Positions 26,748-35,340 of a stretch of 64,000 bases of DNA are shown here, piece after piece. Below the pieces are notes generated by a model that saw only the letters and a program-made list of their open reading frames with translations, searched no databases and had not been told where the DNA came from. The first letter of the stretch is position 1. Each line of letters starts with the position of its first letter. Location: the NCBI RefSeq assembly GCF_021223605.1, contig NZ_CP075175.1, positions 5,163,501 to 5,227,500 of the forward strand, written 5' to 3'. The position numbers were made by a program, and so were the translations under genes. The stretch is from Paenibacillus sp. 481. GTDB taxonomy: Bacteria; Bacillota; Bacilli; Paenibacillales; Paenibacillaceae.

Positions 26748-27207
26748 AATGGCTTGTCTCATTTTCGGACCTAGGGCTTTTATATTTAAACACTAAAACC
26801 CCGCATAAAATGATACTAATTCCTGCAAGTTTATTATAACTAAATGGAACTTGTTCTAATCCCAACCAGCCCATCGAGTCCCAAAAAAGAGCTGTACCAA
26901 GCTGAGCAGTTAGCACAATTGATATTGTGAGAGTAGGCCCAAGTCTCTTTATGGCTTGCACAAGAAAAAATACAACGCCTACGCCAATAACTCCACCAAA
27001 CCAGTACCAAGTTTCCAATTGATCGAGTTGAAAGCTGCTTAATCCTCCTATGAGTAAGCTTACCGTCAATGAGAAAATAAACCCCATAAACAATGAAATT
27101 ACGGTCGTTGTCCAAGAACCGGTTTTTTCATTTATTTTATTATTAAATACGGTTTGTAAGCTGATTGCTGCACCTGCAGCAGCAGCTAATAAAATGCCTA
27201 TCACCAC
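26737..27207 (-). CDS. DMT transporter, DUF606 (half-size)
   Basis: The 156-residue protein has five membrane segments. The opening GILLAAAAGAAISLQTVFNNKI and an N-x-K-I motif match the DUF606/YdcZ branch of the drug/metabolite transporter superfamily, whose members work as pairs. The start is GTG 27207, 7 nt after GGAGGG. It follows its partner gene by 43 bp; the two probably form a heterodimer. Substrate unknown. Confidence 0.8.
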   Translation of the reverse strand: MVIGILLAAAAGAAISLQTVFNNKINEKTGSWTTTVISLFMGFIFSLTVSLLIGGLSSFQLDQLETWYWFGGVIGVGVVFFLVQAIKRLGPTLTISIVLTAQLGTALFWDSMGWLGLEQVPFSYNKLAGISIILCGVLVFKYKSPRSENETSHYAS

Positions 27208-27250
27208 GATATATCCCTCCCCTAAATCATCTCACCCTATAGCAATATGT

Positions 27251-27676
27251 TTACCATTGCATGATGAGGATCCCTGTTATCATCATCCCTATCCCTATGA
27301 ACTGGGGCACGTACAGCTTCTGTTTTTTCAATCCAAATAATCCCTTGGCGTCAATCAGAAATGCCATAACGATTTGGACAGTTAAAAGTACCGCCATCGT
27401 TAATGTGACACCAATACTTTGTATGGCCGTAACTTCGTTAATAATGATGACAAGCCCAAACGCTCCTGCGAATAAATAAGGTAATTTCACTTTCTTAATC
27501 TGGGTATAACTGCCGTCTCTTACGAATAATAAGATGAACGATGCTAGGATAAATGCAGTAAAATGAGTAATGGTGATCGTCTGAAGAATTCCTATATCTT
27601 GGCTAATTCTAGAATTAACGACCCCTTGCAGTGTAATACATATTCCTCCAAGAAAAGCATAAATAATCCCCTTCAT
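27251..27676 (-). CDS. DMT transporter, DUF606 (half-size partner)
   Basis: The 141-residue protein has five membrane segments and the same family pattern (AFLGGICITLQGVVNSRI near the N-terminus). It is first in a two-gene operon with the protein encoded at 26737-27207 and is divergent from a Crp/Fnr regulator. The ATG follows AGGTGA by 7 nt. Confidence 0.8.
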   Translation of the reverse strand: MKGIIYAFLGGICITLQGVVNSRISQDIGILQTITITHFTAFILASFILLFVRDGSYTQIKKVKLPYLFAGAFGLVIIINEVTAIQSIGVTLTMAVLLTVQIVMAFLIDAKGLFGLKKQKLYVPQFIGIGMMITGILIMQW

Positions 27677-27728
27677 TTTAAATTCACCTCATCCTTTTTT
27701 ATTAAGATATACATCGCGTTTTACATTA

Positions 27729-27744
27729 AAGGACATATGTCCTT
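27729..27744. promoter_or_regulatory. Palindromic operator candidate
   Basis: A perfect 16-bp palindrome AAGGACATATGTCCTT, 53 bp upstream of the DMT start, between divergent genes. Confidence 0.5.
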
Positions 27745-27783
27745 CCTTCTCTCAAGAGGATTGGCCAGACCTCCAATTCCTAA

Positions 27784-27832
27784 TTGGCTTTATTATATAA
27801 GTGAAATTATAATGAAAATAGGTCAAATGACC
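27784..27832 (+). promoter_or_regulatory. Promoter of the Crp/Fnr gene with a downstream dyad
   Basis: TTGGCT (27784-27789) and TATAAT (27808-27813) lie 18 bp apart. The palindrome GGTCAAATGACC (27821-27832) covers the probable transcription start and could serve autoregulation. Confidence 0.5.
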
Positions 27833-27856
27833 AAAACGTAAAAAGAAGGTGGAAAG

Positions 27857-28495
27857 ATGAATTTAAAAGATATTGTTAATAATGCACCAGAACATATTAA
27901 GAAAGAATTTATTCATAAAACACATAAAAAAGGCAGCCTTATCATTCATGCACATGAACAAAATAATTATCTTTACATTTTGACTACAGGTAGAGCAGAA
28001 GTGTATAGACAAAGTTATGTGGGAACGACGCTTTCCTTATCTATTTATGATTCATATAGTTGTTTTGGGGAGATAGAAATTTTTAATGAAAGCATTAAAA
28101 CATTCGGTGTTATTGCAAAACAAAATTGTGAAACGATAGCTATCCATAAAACAAAGGTTTACGAATGGATGAAAATCGATTTTAATTTTAATTTTTACTT
28201 GATTAAACAACTTGCCTCAAAATTAGTGTTAAGTTCAGATACCGCGGCAAGGTTATCTCTGCTTACAGCTAAAGACCGTATTTTATTAAGTATTCATAAT
28301 CACTATAAAGTCGGTGAATTAGATAACCTTACAAAGCAAATGTTATCAAGTGAGGTCTGTGCACCAATTAGAAGTTTAAATCGTTCAATAGCTCAGTGCA
28401 TAAATGAGGGTTTAATAAATTATAAAGATAAAAAATTCTCTATACATTCAATTGAAGAGATCGAAAGAAACCTTAAAGAATTGTTGCTAAGTTAA
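27857..28495 (+). CDS. Crp/Fnr-family transcription regulator
   Basis: The 212-residue protein has a cyclic-nucleotide-binding-like beta barrel in residues 10-115 (GSLIIHAHEQNNYLYILTTG, then YSCFGEIEIF) and a C-terminal helix-turn-helix region at about 165-195 (SSEVCAPIRSLNRSIAQCIN). The cAMP phosphate-binding arginine motif is not conserved, as in most Firmicute members, so the ligand is unknown. It is divergent from the DUF606 pair and is their likely regulator. ATG follows AGAAGGTGG. Confidence 0.82.
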   Translation: MNLKDIVNNAPEHIKKEFIHKTHKKGSLIIHAHEQNNYLYILTTGRAEVYRQSYVGTTLSLSIYDSYSCFGEIEIFNESIKTFGVIAKQNCETIAIHKTKVYEWMKIDFNFNFYLIKQLASKLVLSSDTAARLSLLTAKDRILLSIHNHYKVGELDNLTKQMLSSEVCAPIRSLNRSIAQCINEGLINYKDKKFSIHSIEEIERNLKELLLS

Positions 28496-28638
28496 AATGG
28501 GGAACATTTCTTAATCGAAAAAGTCTCATGTCTAGTATGCTACCATTCAATTAAAACAAAAAACTCTCTTATTTAAGAGCCGCTATTTTCACAATTACTC
28601 AAAACAAAAATTGAACTGCACTCCAATGAACAATAAAA

Positions 28639-28656
28639 AATCCCCGTCTGGGGATT
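28639..28656 (-). terminator. Terminator
   Basis: AATCCCC/GGGGATT with a GTCT loop, followed on the minus strand by TTTTTTATTG. Nearly identical to 26485-26502. Confidence 0.7.
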
Positions 28657-28660
28657 ATAA

Positions 28661-28743
28661 TCATTTTTTGCGGTCTTCAATACCTTGGTTATAAATGTTC
28701 AATGTTGTAGCAAGATCAATTGTTGTACACTCTATTCTCTCAA
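28661..28743 (-). pseudogene. C-terminal gene relic
   Basis: A coding-like tail IECTTIDLATTLNIYNQGIE followed by DRKK and TGA at 28661-28663, without a start. It resembles the end of the relic at 26503-26747 in both sequence and following terminator. Confidence 0.3.
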
Positions 28744-28968
28744 CTATTTATTCTTCTGCTTTGTAACTTGCATACCGCCGATGATCAGCATAATAACCCC
28801 AATTACTGCTAGAATAATCCGGACTACTAATGGACTCAATGTAAACAAAGTTTCACCTTGCCAGTGCAATCCGAACAACCTTTCATTCAGCCCCACAATC
28901 GCCATTAATGGCTTAAGAAACAAACTCAGCACTAATAATCCTATCCCCCAAATAATATTGCTATTCAT
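28744..28968 (-). CDS. Small membrane protein
   Basis: The 74-residue protein has two or three hydrophobic segments (IIWGIGLLVLSLFLKPLMAIVG; VVRIILAVIGVIMLIIGG) and a basic tail. GAGG lies 10 nt before ATG 28968. Family and role unknown. Confidence 0.6.
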   Translation of the reverse strand: MNSNIIWGIGLLVLSLFLKPLMAIVGLNERLFGLHWQGETLFTLSPLVVRIILAVIGVIMLIIGGMQVTKQKNK

Positions 28969-29135
28969 TGATTCAAAACCTCTTTTCCAATTAAGATAAA
29001 TGAAGATTAGTTCACAATAAGGCGATCTATCATTGCCTTTCTAGAATTTTATCCGATTTAGTAGAACTTATATAGATACTTGTCTACCTCGATCCATCAA
29101 TCTATCTGTCTTATACAATTCTCATGCGTGGTCAT

Positions 29136-29849
29136 TTATTTTTGTTTTTTTAACCAGTCCAGTATTACTTTTACTGTTTCATCTTGTTGAGCCTCAGGAG
29201 TGATTAAACTAGCATTGTCCCCATTTTGCTTACCATACATACCAAAATTAGCGTGATTCCCTCCCTTTATCATGTGCATGGTTGTATTCGTTGACATTAA
29301 GTTTTCTTTATTTTGTATTTCTTCTACAGTGGCTAAGCCATCTACTTCACCATAAATTGATAACATTGGAATTGATTTTGTAGAGAAATCATCTGCTGGA
29401 TAAGAAGCTAAAAAAATAATACCGTCTACCTTTTTTTCATGGTGAAATGCATACCTAGAAATCATGGATCCACCCAGTGAATGCCCAACAACATACCATT
29501 TTTGAATTTCAGGGTATTTTTCAATTATACTGTCCGCTGCATTCGTTCCAAGTACCGCCAAATTTAATGGTAATTTAGGCATGACAACAAAATATCCATT
29601 GTTCTTAAGATCTTTCCCCAAATAACTATAAGACTCTACTTCTACCTTTGCTCCTTGATAAAAAATAACCCCTATTTTAGCTTCTTTCTGTTCAAACACT
29701 AAATTACCGTCATCTTTACTATGTTCGACTAATGAGGAAGCCTCCTCGGTTGGTTTATAAGTAAACTGGGACCAAACGATAAAAATAATAATTCCCACAA
29801 GTAATATACTTAGTACAGAGTACGTAGAAACTTTCAGCCATTTTTTCAA
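29136..29849 (-). CDS. Membrane-anchored alpha/beta hydrolase
   Basis: The 237-residue protein has a single N-terminal membrane anchor and an alpha/beta hydrolase family 5 domain facing out: nucleophile motif VGHSLGGSM, an acid in IYGEVDGLA and the catalytic His in GGNHANFG. The frame begins at TTG 29867, but GGAGG lies 9 nt before the TTG at 29849, which I prefer. Esterase or lipase-like; substrate unknown. Confidence 0.8.
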   Translation of the reverse strand: MKKWLKVSTYSVLSILLVGIIIFIVWSQFTYKPTEEASSLVEHSKDDGNLVFEQKEAKIGVIFYQGAKVEVESYSYLGKDLKNNGYFVVMPKLPLNLAVLGTNAADSIIEKYPEIQKWYVVGHSLGGSMISRYAFHHEKKVDGIIFLASYPADDFSTKSIPMLSIYGEVDGLATVEEIQNKENLMSTNTTMHMIKGGNHANFGMYGKQNGDNASLITPEAQQDETVKVILDWLKKQK

Positions 29850-29965
29850 CCTATATGACCTCCCCAAAATGATTACATTCTAAACTGAATGATTATATCA
29901 TGTCACGGCTATGTCATCTATCGTGACTCTGCGTCTCTCTATCTTCCTAATAGCTTCCCTTAGAA

Positions 29966-31345
29966 TTATCCGCAGCAGGATGATGAAGAGTACTTGCTTC
30001 CAATTGAATGAACTGTACAGCAAGTACTTTCAGCCATCTTTTCTTGGGAAGCTTCCTCTGTCTCACAGCAGTCTTCTTCACGGGAGAGACTTATGTTACA
30101 CACCCCCGTTTCTGGAAGCGCTAATTCAACCTTTTCAGCAGCTTCCCAATCACCTGCCAGAGCCGCCACAATAGATCTAACTTGCTCATATCCGGTTGCC
30201 ATTAAAAACGTGGGCGCACGACCATAGCTTTTCGATCCAACGATGTAAAAGTCTTGTTCAGGCTGACGCAATTCCTTCTCTCCATGTGGCCTTACGGTAC
30301 CACAACTATGAAGATTAGGATCAATCAATGGGGCTAACGCGCCTACACTCTCGATCGCAGAATCGATGTCCGTTCTGACTTCACGAAGAAAGCTCATATC
30401 TGGGCGAGATCCCGTATTACTAATAACCTCATCTATTGAATCAATCTGAATGGTCTGACCGTTGCTATATCCAATTACATGAATCTGGCTTCCTGATCTT
30501 TCGAAGTTCTCAATCATGAAGGATGGGTACACTTGTACTTTGCCAGAGAGTACAAGATTCTCCAAACGAATACCCAGCTGTCCACGTTCACGAAGACTGT
30601 CCTTTTCTTGTCCTCCGTATACCTCTTTTACTTTTGATTTGCGAATGACCCAAGAGATGGTTGTATCTGGTTCCTGTTCCTTAAGCTTTTCAAGATCTAA
30701 TAGTGCATGGATAGCAGAATGTCCACTTCCAACAACAAGTACATGTTTACCAGCGTAACGTTCTCTCTGCTGACCGACTACATCAGGGATTCCGTAAGTA
30801 ATTTGTTCCTTCAATGTGAGCTCGTTCTCCGTCCATATCCCATTAGATGCCGCAGGGTTAGGAGTTGCCCAAGTGCCAGATGCATCAATGACAGCCTTTG
30901 CCTCGAACCATTTTCTTTCACCATTTTCGATGACATACAGTACAAATGGCAGCTGTTCACGTCCGGCTGTCTTAACTTTGCTTAAGCCTTTACGACTTAC
31001 TGCAGTAACTTTTGCGTTAACGTGGATATGTGGTTTCAATGATGGCAGACTTGAAAGTGGAGCAAGATATTGCTCGACTAACTCTTCACCAGTAGGAATA
31101 TCAGTAGGAACGGGTGCCTTCCAACCACTTTCCTCGAGTAACTGCTTAGCTACTTTATCTATATTGAATTGCCATGGAGAGAACAGACGTACATGTTCCC
31201 AGCGGTTGATATTCCCTGCTATCTCATTAGCTGCCTCAAAAAGAATGAAAGACTCCCCTTTAGAAACCAAATGGGCTGCTGCCGCTAAGCCTACAGGACC
31301 TCCACCAATTATCGCTACTGGTAATGCAACACAGCATTTACTCAT
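29966..31345 (-). CDS. FAD/NAD(P)-dependent oxidoreductase with Cys-rich tail, ArsR-linked
   Basis: The 459-residue flavoprotein has an FAD Rossmann motif (VAIIGGGPVGLAAAAHL) at the N-terminus and an NAD(P) Rossmann motif (HVLVVGSGHSAIHALL) at about 200. The C-terminal 50 residues carry CC pairs (EDCCETE, STCCTV, SSCCG) that could bind arsenite or a soft metal, or serve as a redox relay. Start ATG 31345 follows GGAGG by 9 nt; the frame to 31402 runs through the operator. It follows an ArsR gene across an ArsR-type operator, which suggests arsenic- or metal-induced expression and a role in thiol or arsenic redox chemistry, perhaps ArsO-like. The reaction is not known. Confidence 0.75.
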   Translation of the reverse strand: MSKCCVALPVAIIGGGPVGLAAAAHLVSKGESFILFEAANEIAGNINRWEHVRLFSPWQFNIDKVAKQLLEESGWKAPVPTDIPTGEELVEQYLAPLSSLPSLKPHIHVNAKVTAVSRKGLSKVKTAGREQLPFVLYVIENGERKWFEAKAVIDASGTWATPNPAASNGIWTENELTLKEQITYGIPDVVGQQRERYAGKHVLVVGSGHSAIHALLDLEKLKEQEPDTTISWVIRKSKVKEVYGGQEKDSLRERGQLGIRLENLVLSGKVQVYPSFMIENFERSGSQIHVIGYSNGQTIQIDSIDEVISNTGSRPDMSFLREVRTDIDSAIESVGALAPLIDPNLHSCGTVRPHGEKELRQPEQDFYIVGSKSYGRAPTFLMATGYEQVRSIVAALAGDWEAAEKVELALPETGVCNISLSREEDCCETEEASQEKMAESTCCTVHSIGSKYSSSSCCG

Positions 31346-31402
31346 GATTAATAACCTCCATTTTATTATTGATATATTTCGAATCACGTATTTAACTTCC
31401 AT

Positions 31403-31436
31403 ACACTATTAATCAAATTATTTTGATTAATAGTGT
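31403..31436. promoter_or_regulatory. ArsR operator (copy 1)
   Basis: Perfect inverted repeat of 15-bp arms (ACACTATTAATCAAA and its complement) around TTAT, in the gap between arsR and the flavoprotein gene. Shares ATTAATCAAA/TTTGATTAAT with the sites upstream of arsR. Confidence 0.75.
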
Positions 31437-31449
31437 AAAACAAAAGCGA

Positions 31450-31797
31450 TTAGCAACAATCGCCTGTTTTAGCATCATTCAAACGGAAAATACAGCATAG
31501 CTCTGGTGAAAGAAGATTGTTAACTTCCTCTGGGTTAAGTTCGTAGTAACTCCAGGTACCTTTCGTTTCTCTCCGAATTAAACCTGCATCCAGTAATATT
31601 TTCAAATGGTATGACAGTTTAGACTGCTGCATATCAAAAATATCAGCGAGATCACATACGCATGTATTTCCTCTTTGCGTGAGCTCATACATAATTTGCA
31701 GCCGTTTTTGATCGGCCAATGCTTTGAACTTCGCCTCATATGTAGCGAAATCAACTTGGGATGAATCTTGTTGTGCGACGGGAAGTTTTTTAAACAT
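31450..31797 (-). CDS. arsR: ArsR-family metalloid/metal repressor
   Basis: The 115-residue protein has a winged-helix core and the metal-sensing CVC motif (Cys46, Cys48 in NTCVCDLADIF), plus a C-terminal CCIF and final CC that may be additional ligands. KLSYHLKILLDAGLI is the recognition helix region. ATG 31797 follows GGAGGG. It precedes the flavoprotein gene and is surrounded by three operators of the same sequence, so autoregulation is likely. Confidence 0.9.
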   Translation of the reverse strand: MFKKLPVAQQDSSQVDFATYEAKFKALADQKRLQIMYELTQRGNTCVCDLADIFDMQQSKLSYHLKILLDAGLIRRETKGTWSYYELNPEEVNNLLSPELCCIFRLNDAKTGDCC

Positions 31798-31825
31798 CCT
31801 CTTCCCTCCTGTCTTTTAATCTGCA

Positions 31826-31849
31826 ATTAATCAAACTAATTTGATTAAT
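31826..31849. promoter_or_regulatory. ArsR operator (copy 2)
   Basis: ATTAATCAAA and TTTGATTAAT arms around CTAA, 29 bp upstream of the arsR start. Same half sites as 31403-31436. Confidence 0.75.
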
Positions 31850-31888
31850 GATTGTATATTATCATCCATTTTTTATGAAAGTCAATCT

Positions 31889-31910
31889 TAAATCAAAATG
31901 TTTTGATTTA
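31889..31910. promoter_or_regulatory. ArsR operator (copy 3)
   Basis: Perfect 22-bp dyad: TAAATCAAAA and its complement around TG. A diverged copy of the same operator, between the divergent ArsR genes. Confidence 0.6.
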
Positions 31911-32184
31911 GCATATACCGTTTTTATTTCGTTTTAAATGGTGTTGACGATCAATCACGCAAAGTATATTTCATCCCGCTTCAACTCAATGTTGTGAATA
32001 CCTTTACCTTTACCTTTACCATTTGTAATTTGCAAATTGCTTTATAATTAAGTCGTATATAATCAAACACTAATATAATTATTTACTTATATAAGGAGTT
32101 GTGTATAATAAACACTGCATGGAAATCTTAGTGTTAGTAGAATTTCTTCAAAATCCAATTTCGAGTTTGATGGGAGTGTATTTT

Positions 32185-32502
32185 TTGACGCACACAACAG
32201 AGTCCCTTGTGGAAACGATGAAATTATTAGCTGATAGAACTAGACTGACTATTCTTGCTCTTCTAAAAGAGAAAGAAATGTGTGTCTGTGATATCGTCGA
32301 TATTTTACAAACGACCCAACCTAACATCAGTCAACATTTGAAAAAACTTAAAAAAGGTGGTCTTGTCCTTGAGACAAGGCGAAGTCAATGGATTTATTAT
32401 TCGTTGAATATGGATGATAAGCCTTACTTAAAAGGAATTCTTGAAGAACTGCCTTCCATGAAAGATCAACTTAATAAGTTAAATCCAGAATGCTGTAAAT
32501 AG
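32185..32502 (+). CDS. arsR: ArsR-family repressor of the ars operon
   Basis: The 105-residue protein has the arsenite-sensing motif EMCVCDIVDIL (Cys33, Cys35) and the recognition helix TQPNISQHLKKLKKGG; it ends in CCK. The start is TTG 32185, six bases after GGGAGTG. The frame stays open to 32101, but upstream candidates lack a well-spaced ribosome site. It is the first gene of arsR-arsB-arsC, with arsB 15 bp downstream. Confidence 0.88.
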   Translation: MTHTTESLVETMKLLADRTRLTILALLKEKEMCVCDIVDILQTTQPNISQHLKKLKKGGLVLETRRSQWIYYSLNMDDKPYLKGILEELPSMKDQLNKLNPECCK

Positions 32503-32517
32503 CACAAGGAGGAGTAC

Positions 32518-33813
32518 ATGTTAGCTATTGCATCTATTATTTTTATTGTGACCCTTATTTTCGTCATCTGGCAGCCTAAAGGGTTAAACATCGGTTATTC
32601 TGCTGCTGGAGGTGCTATCTTGGCCCTTCTCTTCGGGGTCGTAAACTTTCAGGATGTATGGGATGTTACCGGCATCGTATGGAATGCAACCCTTACCTTT
32701 GTAGCGATTATTTTAATTTCATTAATTCTTGACGAGATAGGCTTTTTTGAATGGGCAGCCCTGCATATGGCTCGTTTTGCTAAAGGGAACGGAACGCTCA
32801 TGTTCATTTATGTCGTGTTACTAGGAGCTGCTGTAGCTGCCTTTTTTGCAAATGACGGAGCCGCTCTTATTTTGACTCCGATTGTGCTTGCTATGGTTCG
32901 GGCATTAAAATTTGATGATCGAATGATTCTGCCGTTTATTATGGCTAGCGGATTTATATCGGATACGGCTTCCCTGCCGCTAATCGTTAGTAATTTAGTT
33001 AACATCGTCTCGGCTGACTTCTTTGGGATTGGTTTTGTGGAATATGCGAGTCGAATGATTGTTCCTAATTTCTTTTCTATTGCTGGAAGCTTGCTCGTTC
33101 TGTTCTTTGTGTTTCGAAAAAGTATCCCGAAAACGTATGATGTTAGTCAGTTGAAACAACCTCGGGAAGCAATCAAAGATATGCGGATGTTTAAGCTTTC
33201 CTGGATTGTATTAGCTGTATTGTTGATTGCTTACATGGTTAGTGAGCTCATACACATTCCAGTGTCTATTATCGCTGGTCTAGCAGCGATCGTATTCATC
33301 TTCTTTGCCCGAGGCAGTAAGGTTATCCATACGGGAGCTGTCATCAAAGGAGCTCCATGGTCGGTAGTCGTCTTTTCTATCGGGATGTACGTGGTCGTGT
33401 ATGGACTGCGTAACGTAGGTCTCACGGATGAGCTTGGCAAAGTGTTTCAATGGATGGCAGATCAAGGGCTCTTTATCGCAACGCTGGGGACCGGATTTAT
33501 TGCCGCTCTACTCTCTTCTGTCATGAATAACATGCCAACGGTTATGATCGATGCGCTAGCGATTCAGGGCACAGCTACTCAAGGTGTGCTTCGCGAAGCG
33601 CTTATTTATGCCAATGTTATCGGCTCTGATCTTGGTCCCAAAATCACGCCGATTGGCTCGCTTGCAACTCTCTTATGGCTCCATGTACTCACGAAGAAAA
33701 ATGTCAAAATTACATGGGGTTATTACTTCAAAATTGGAATTGTGCTGACCTTACCCGTATTGTTCATTACACTGACCGGACTTTATTTGTGGCTCAGCCT
33801 TATTCACTACTAA
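32518..33813 (+). CDS. arsB: Arsenite efflux permease ArsB
   Basis: The 431-residue protein has 10-12 membrane segments of the ArsB/NhaD ion-transporter superfamily: N-terminal [18 protein letters not shown], a central [12 protein letters not shown] motif and [13 protein letters not shown] near the C-terminal third. It extrudes arsenite and antimonite. ATG follows AAGGAGG by 6 nt. A second, dead copy of the last two thirds lies at 5922-6801. Confidence 0.95.
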   Translation: MLAIASIIFIVTLIFVIWQPKGLNIGYSAAGGAILALLFGVVNFQDVWDVTGIVWNATLTFVAIILISLILDEIGFFEWAALHMARFAKGNGTLMFIYVVLLGAAVAAFFANDGAALILTPIVLAMVRALKFDDRMILPFIMASGFISDTASLPLIVSNLVNIVSADFFGIGFVEYASRMIVPNFFSIAGSLLVLFFVFRKSIPKTYDVSQLKQPREAIKDMRMFKLSWIVLAVLLIAYMVSELIHIPVSIIAGLAAIVFIFFARGSKVIHTGAVIKGAPWSVVVFSIGMYVVVYGLRNVGLTDELGKVFQWMADQGLFIATLGTGFIAALLSSVMNNMPTVMIDALAIQGTATQGVLREALIYANVIGSDLGPKITPIGSLATLLWLHVLTKKNVKITWGYYFKIGIVLTLPVLFITLTGLYLWLSLIHY

Positions 33814-33833
33814 ATGAACAGGAGAAATACAAG

Positions 33834-34256
33834 ATGGAAAAGAAACTTATTTACTTTTTATGTACAGGCAATTCATGCCGAAGTCAGATGGCAGACGGTT
33901 TTATGAAGGAACTTGGTGACGATCAATATGAAGTGAAAAGCGCAGGTCTTGAAGCCCATGGTTTAAACCCAAGAGCCATTCAAGTGATGCAAGAAGCTGG
34001 CGTAGATATAAGTAGCCATACATCTGATGTCATTGATCCAGAGATTTTAAACCGTGCTGATTACGTTGTAACGCTCTGTGGACATGCGGATGACCATTGT
34101 CCGGTCATTCCAAATACGAATGTGGTGAAATGGCATTGGGGCTTCGAAGATCCTGCAAAAACAACGGGTACTGAAGAAGAGATCATGGCACATTTCAGAA
34201 GCGTTCGTGATGCTATAAACACGCGTATTAAAAGATTTGTTGAAGAAGGTCAATAA
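33834..34256 (+). CDS. arsC: Thioredoxin-coupled arsenate reductase ArsC
   Basis: The 140-residue protein is of the low-molecular-weight phosphatase-like ArsC class. The P-loop CTGNSCRS has nucleophile Cys10 and Arg16; the redox relay cysteines lie in [14 protein letters not shown]. It reduces arsenate to arsenite for export by ArsB. ATG 33834 follows AGGAGA by 8 nt, 20 bp after arsB. The decayed paralogue is at 6825-7247. Confidence 0.95.
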   Translation: MEKKLIYFLCTGNSCRSQMADGFMKELGDDQYEVKSAGLEAHGLNPRAIQVMQEAGVDISSHTSDVIDPEILNRADYVVTLCGHADDHCPVIPNTNVVKWHWGFEDPAKTTGTEEEIMAHFRSVRDAINTRIKRFVEEGQ

Positions 34257-34291
34257 TCTACTTTGGAAATCTATGCTATGCAAAATAAAGA

Positions 34292-34328
34292 CAAAGGCGG
34301 CTGTTATTTAACAACCGCCTTTTCTTTA
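34292..34328 (+). terminator. Terminator of the ars operon
   Basis: AAAGGCGG/CCGCCTTT arms with an inner TGTT/AACA pair, followed by TTTCTTTATT. A relic of the same structure is at 7549-7578. Confidence 0.85.
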
Positions 34329-34344
34329 TTCAGCTAAGCGAATT

Positions 34345-35268
34345 TTACTTTTCCGTATTAAATTTCGCCTGCACTCTATTAAATAATGAAGCATTCCCCT
34401 TTTTTCCGCGATAGTTCACGAAATAAATACTGACACCTACTAATAACAGCCCTACGACAAGGCGGTGAGTTACCGGTTCATCCAAAAACACCGTACCGAT
34501 GAATACGGCAATGATCGGTACAAGAAACGTGAATGTACCCACTTTGCTTGCCTCTCCCGCATTAATAAGTTTATAGTAAATGATGTATGCCAGTGGAATG
34601 CCAAAGGTGGAGCCGTATCCGAGTCCCAAAAGGTACTTGCCATTCCATTCAATAGCTGACCAGCTTTCAATAATGCTTCCAGTACCTATTAGAATAACTC
34701 CACCAATAATACACTGCAAAGACACCATCCAGTAAGCATTTACTTCGTTGCTCACCTTCTTTACATATACGACACCTAGGGCCCAGCTAAATGCCGTAAG
34801 CAACCCTACAACAACACCAATGATCGATACATGGACAGTTAGTCCGTCCATACTGACAACTGCAATTCCAAGGAATCCGCTAATCAAACCCATGATTTTT
34901 AAAGGCGACATGTACTCTCCAAGCCAAATCCAAGCAAACACTCCAAGTAGAACGGGCTGAAAATAGACAAGCACTGAAAGCAGTCCACCTGGTAAATAAA
35001 TGAGTCCTACTGTCTGTAAGCCAAAAAAGAGAATCGTATTAAAGAAAGCTGAAATGCAATATTTCGACCAATTTTCACGCCATTTGATCTTGTTCCTCAT
35101 TTTATATAGGAGTGCTGCAAGTATAAGGCCCCCTATCAATGCACGCATGCCTGCAAATAATAACGGTGGCGTATAAGGCACAGCCATTTTATAGATTGGC
35201 CAACTTCCACCCCAAACAAAGACTAATAATAGTAATGCACACGTCGATTTTGTAAATACCTTCCCCAA
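34345..35268 (-). CDS. EamA-family transporter (DMT superfamily)
   Basis: The 307-residue protein has ten membrane segments in two EamA repeats (LLLLVFVWGGSWPIYKMAV in the first; GVVYVKKVSNEVNAYWMVSL starts the second). The family exports metabolites such as amino acids or their derivatives; the substrate here is unknown. The start is TTG 35268 with GGGAAG eight bases upstream. It runs convergent to ars and downstream of the FAD oxidoreductase, from which it is separated by 72 bp. Confidence 0.82.
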   Translation of the reverse strand: MGKVFTKSTCALLLLVFVWGGSWPIYKMAVPYTPPLLFAGMRALIGGLILAALLYKMRNKIKWRENWSKYCISAFFNTILFFGLQTVGLIYLPGGLLSVLVYFQPVLLGVFAWIWLGEYMSPLKIMGLISGFLGIAVVSMDGLTVHVSIIGVVVGLLTAFSWALGVVYVKKVSNEVNAYWMVSLQCIIGGVILIGTGSIIESWSAIEWNGKYLLGLGYGSTFGIPLAYIIYYKLINAGEASKVGTFTFLVPIIAVFIGTVFLDEPVTHRLVVGLLLVGVSIYFVNYRGKKGNASLFNRVQAKFNTEK

Positions 35269-35340
35269 TTGTGTATCTTCCCTTCAATAGTTGAACAGTA
35301 AACGAAGTTTATATTTCGAATTAGGCTTGAACTCTACGCA

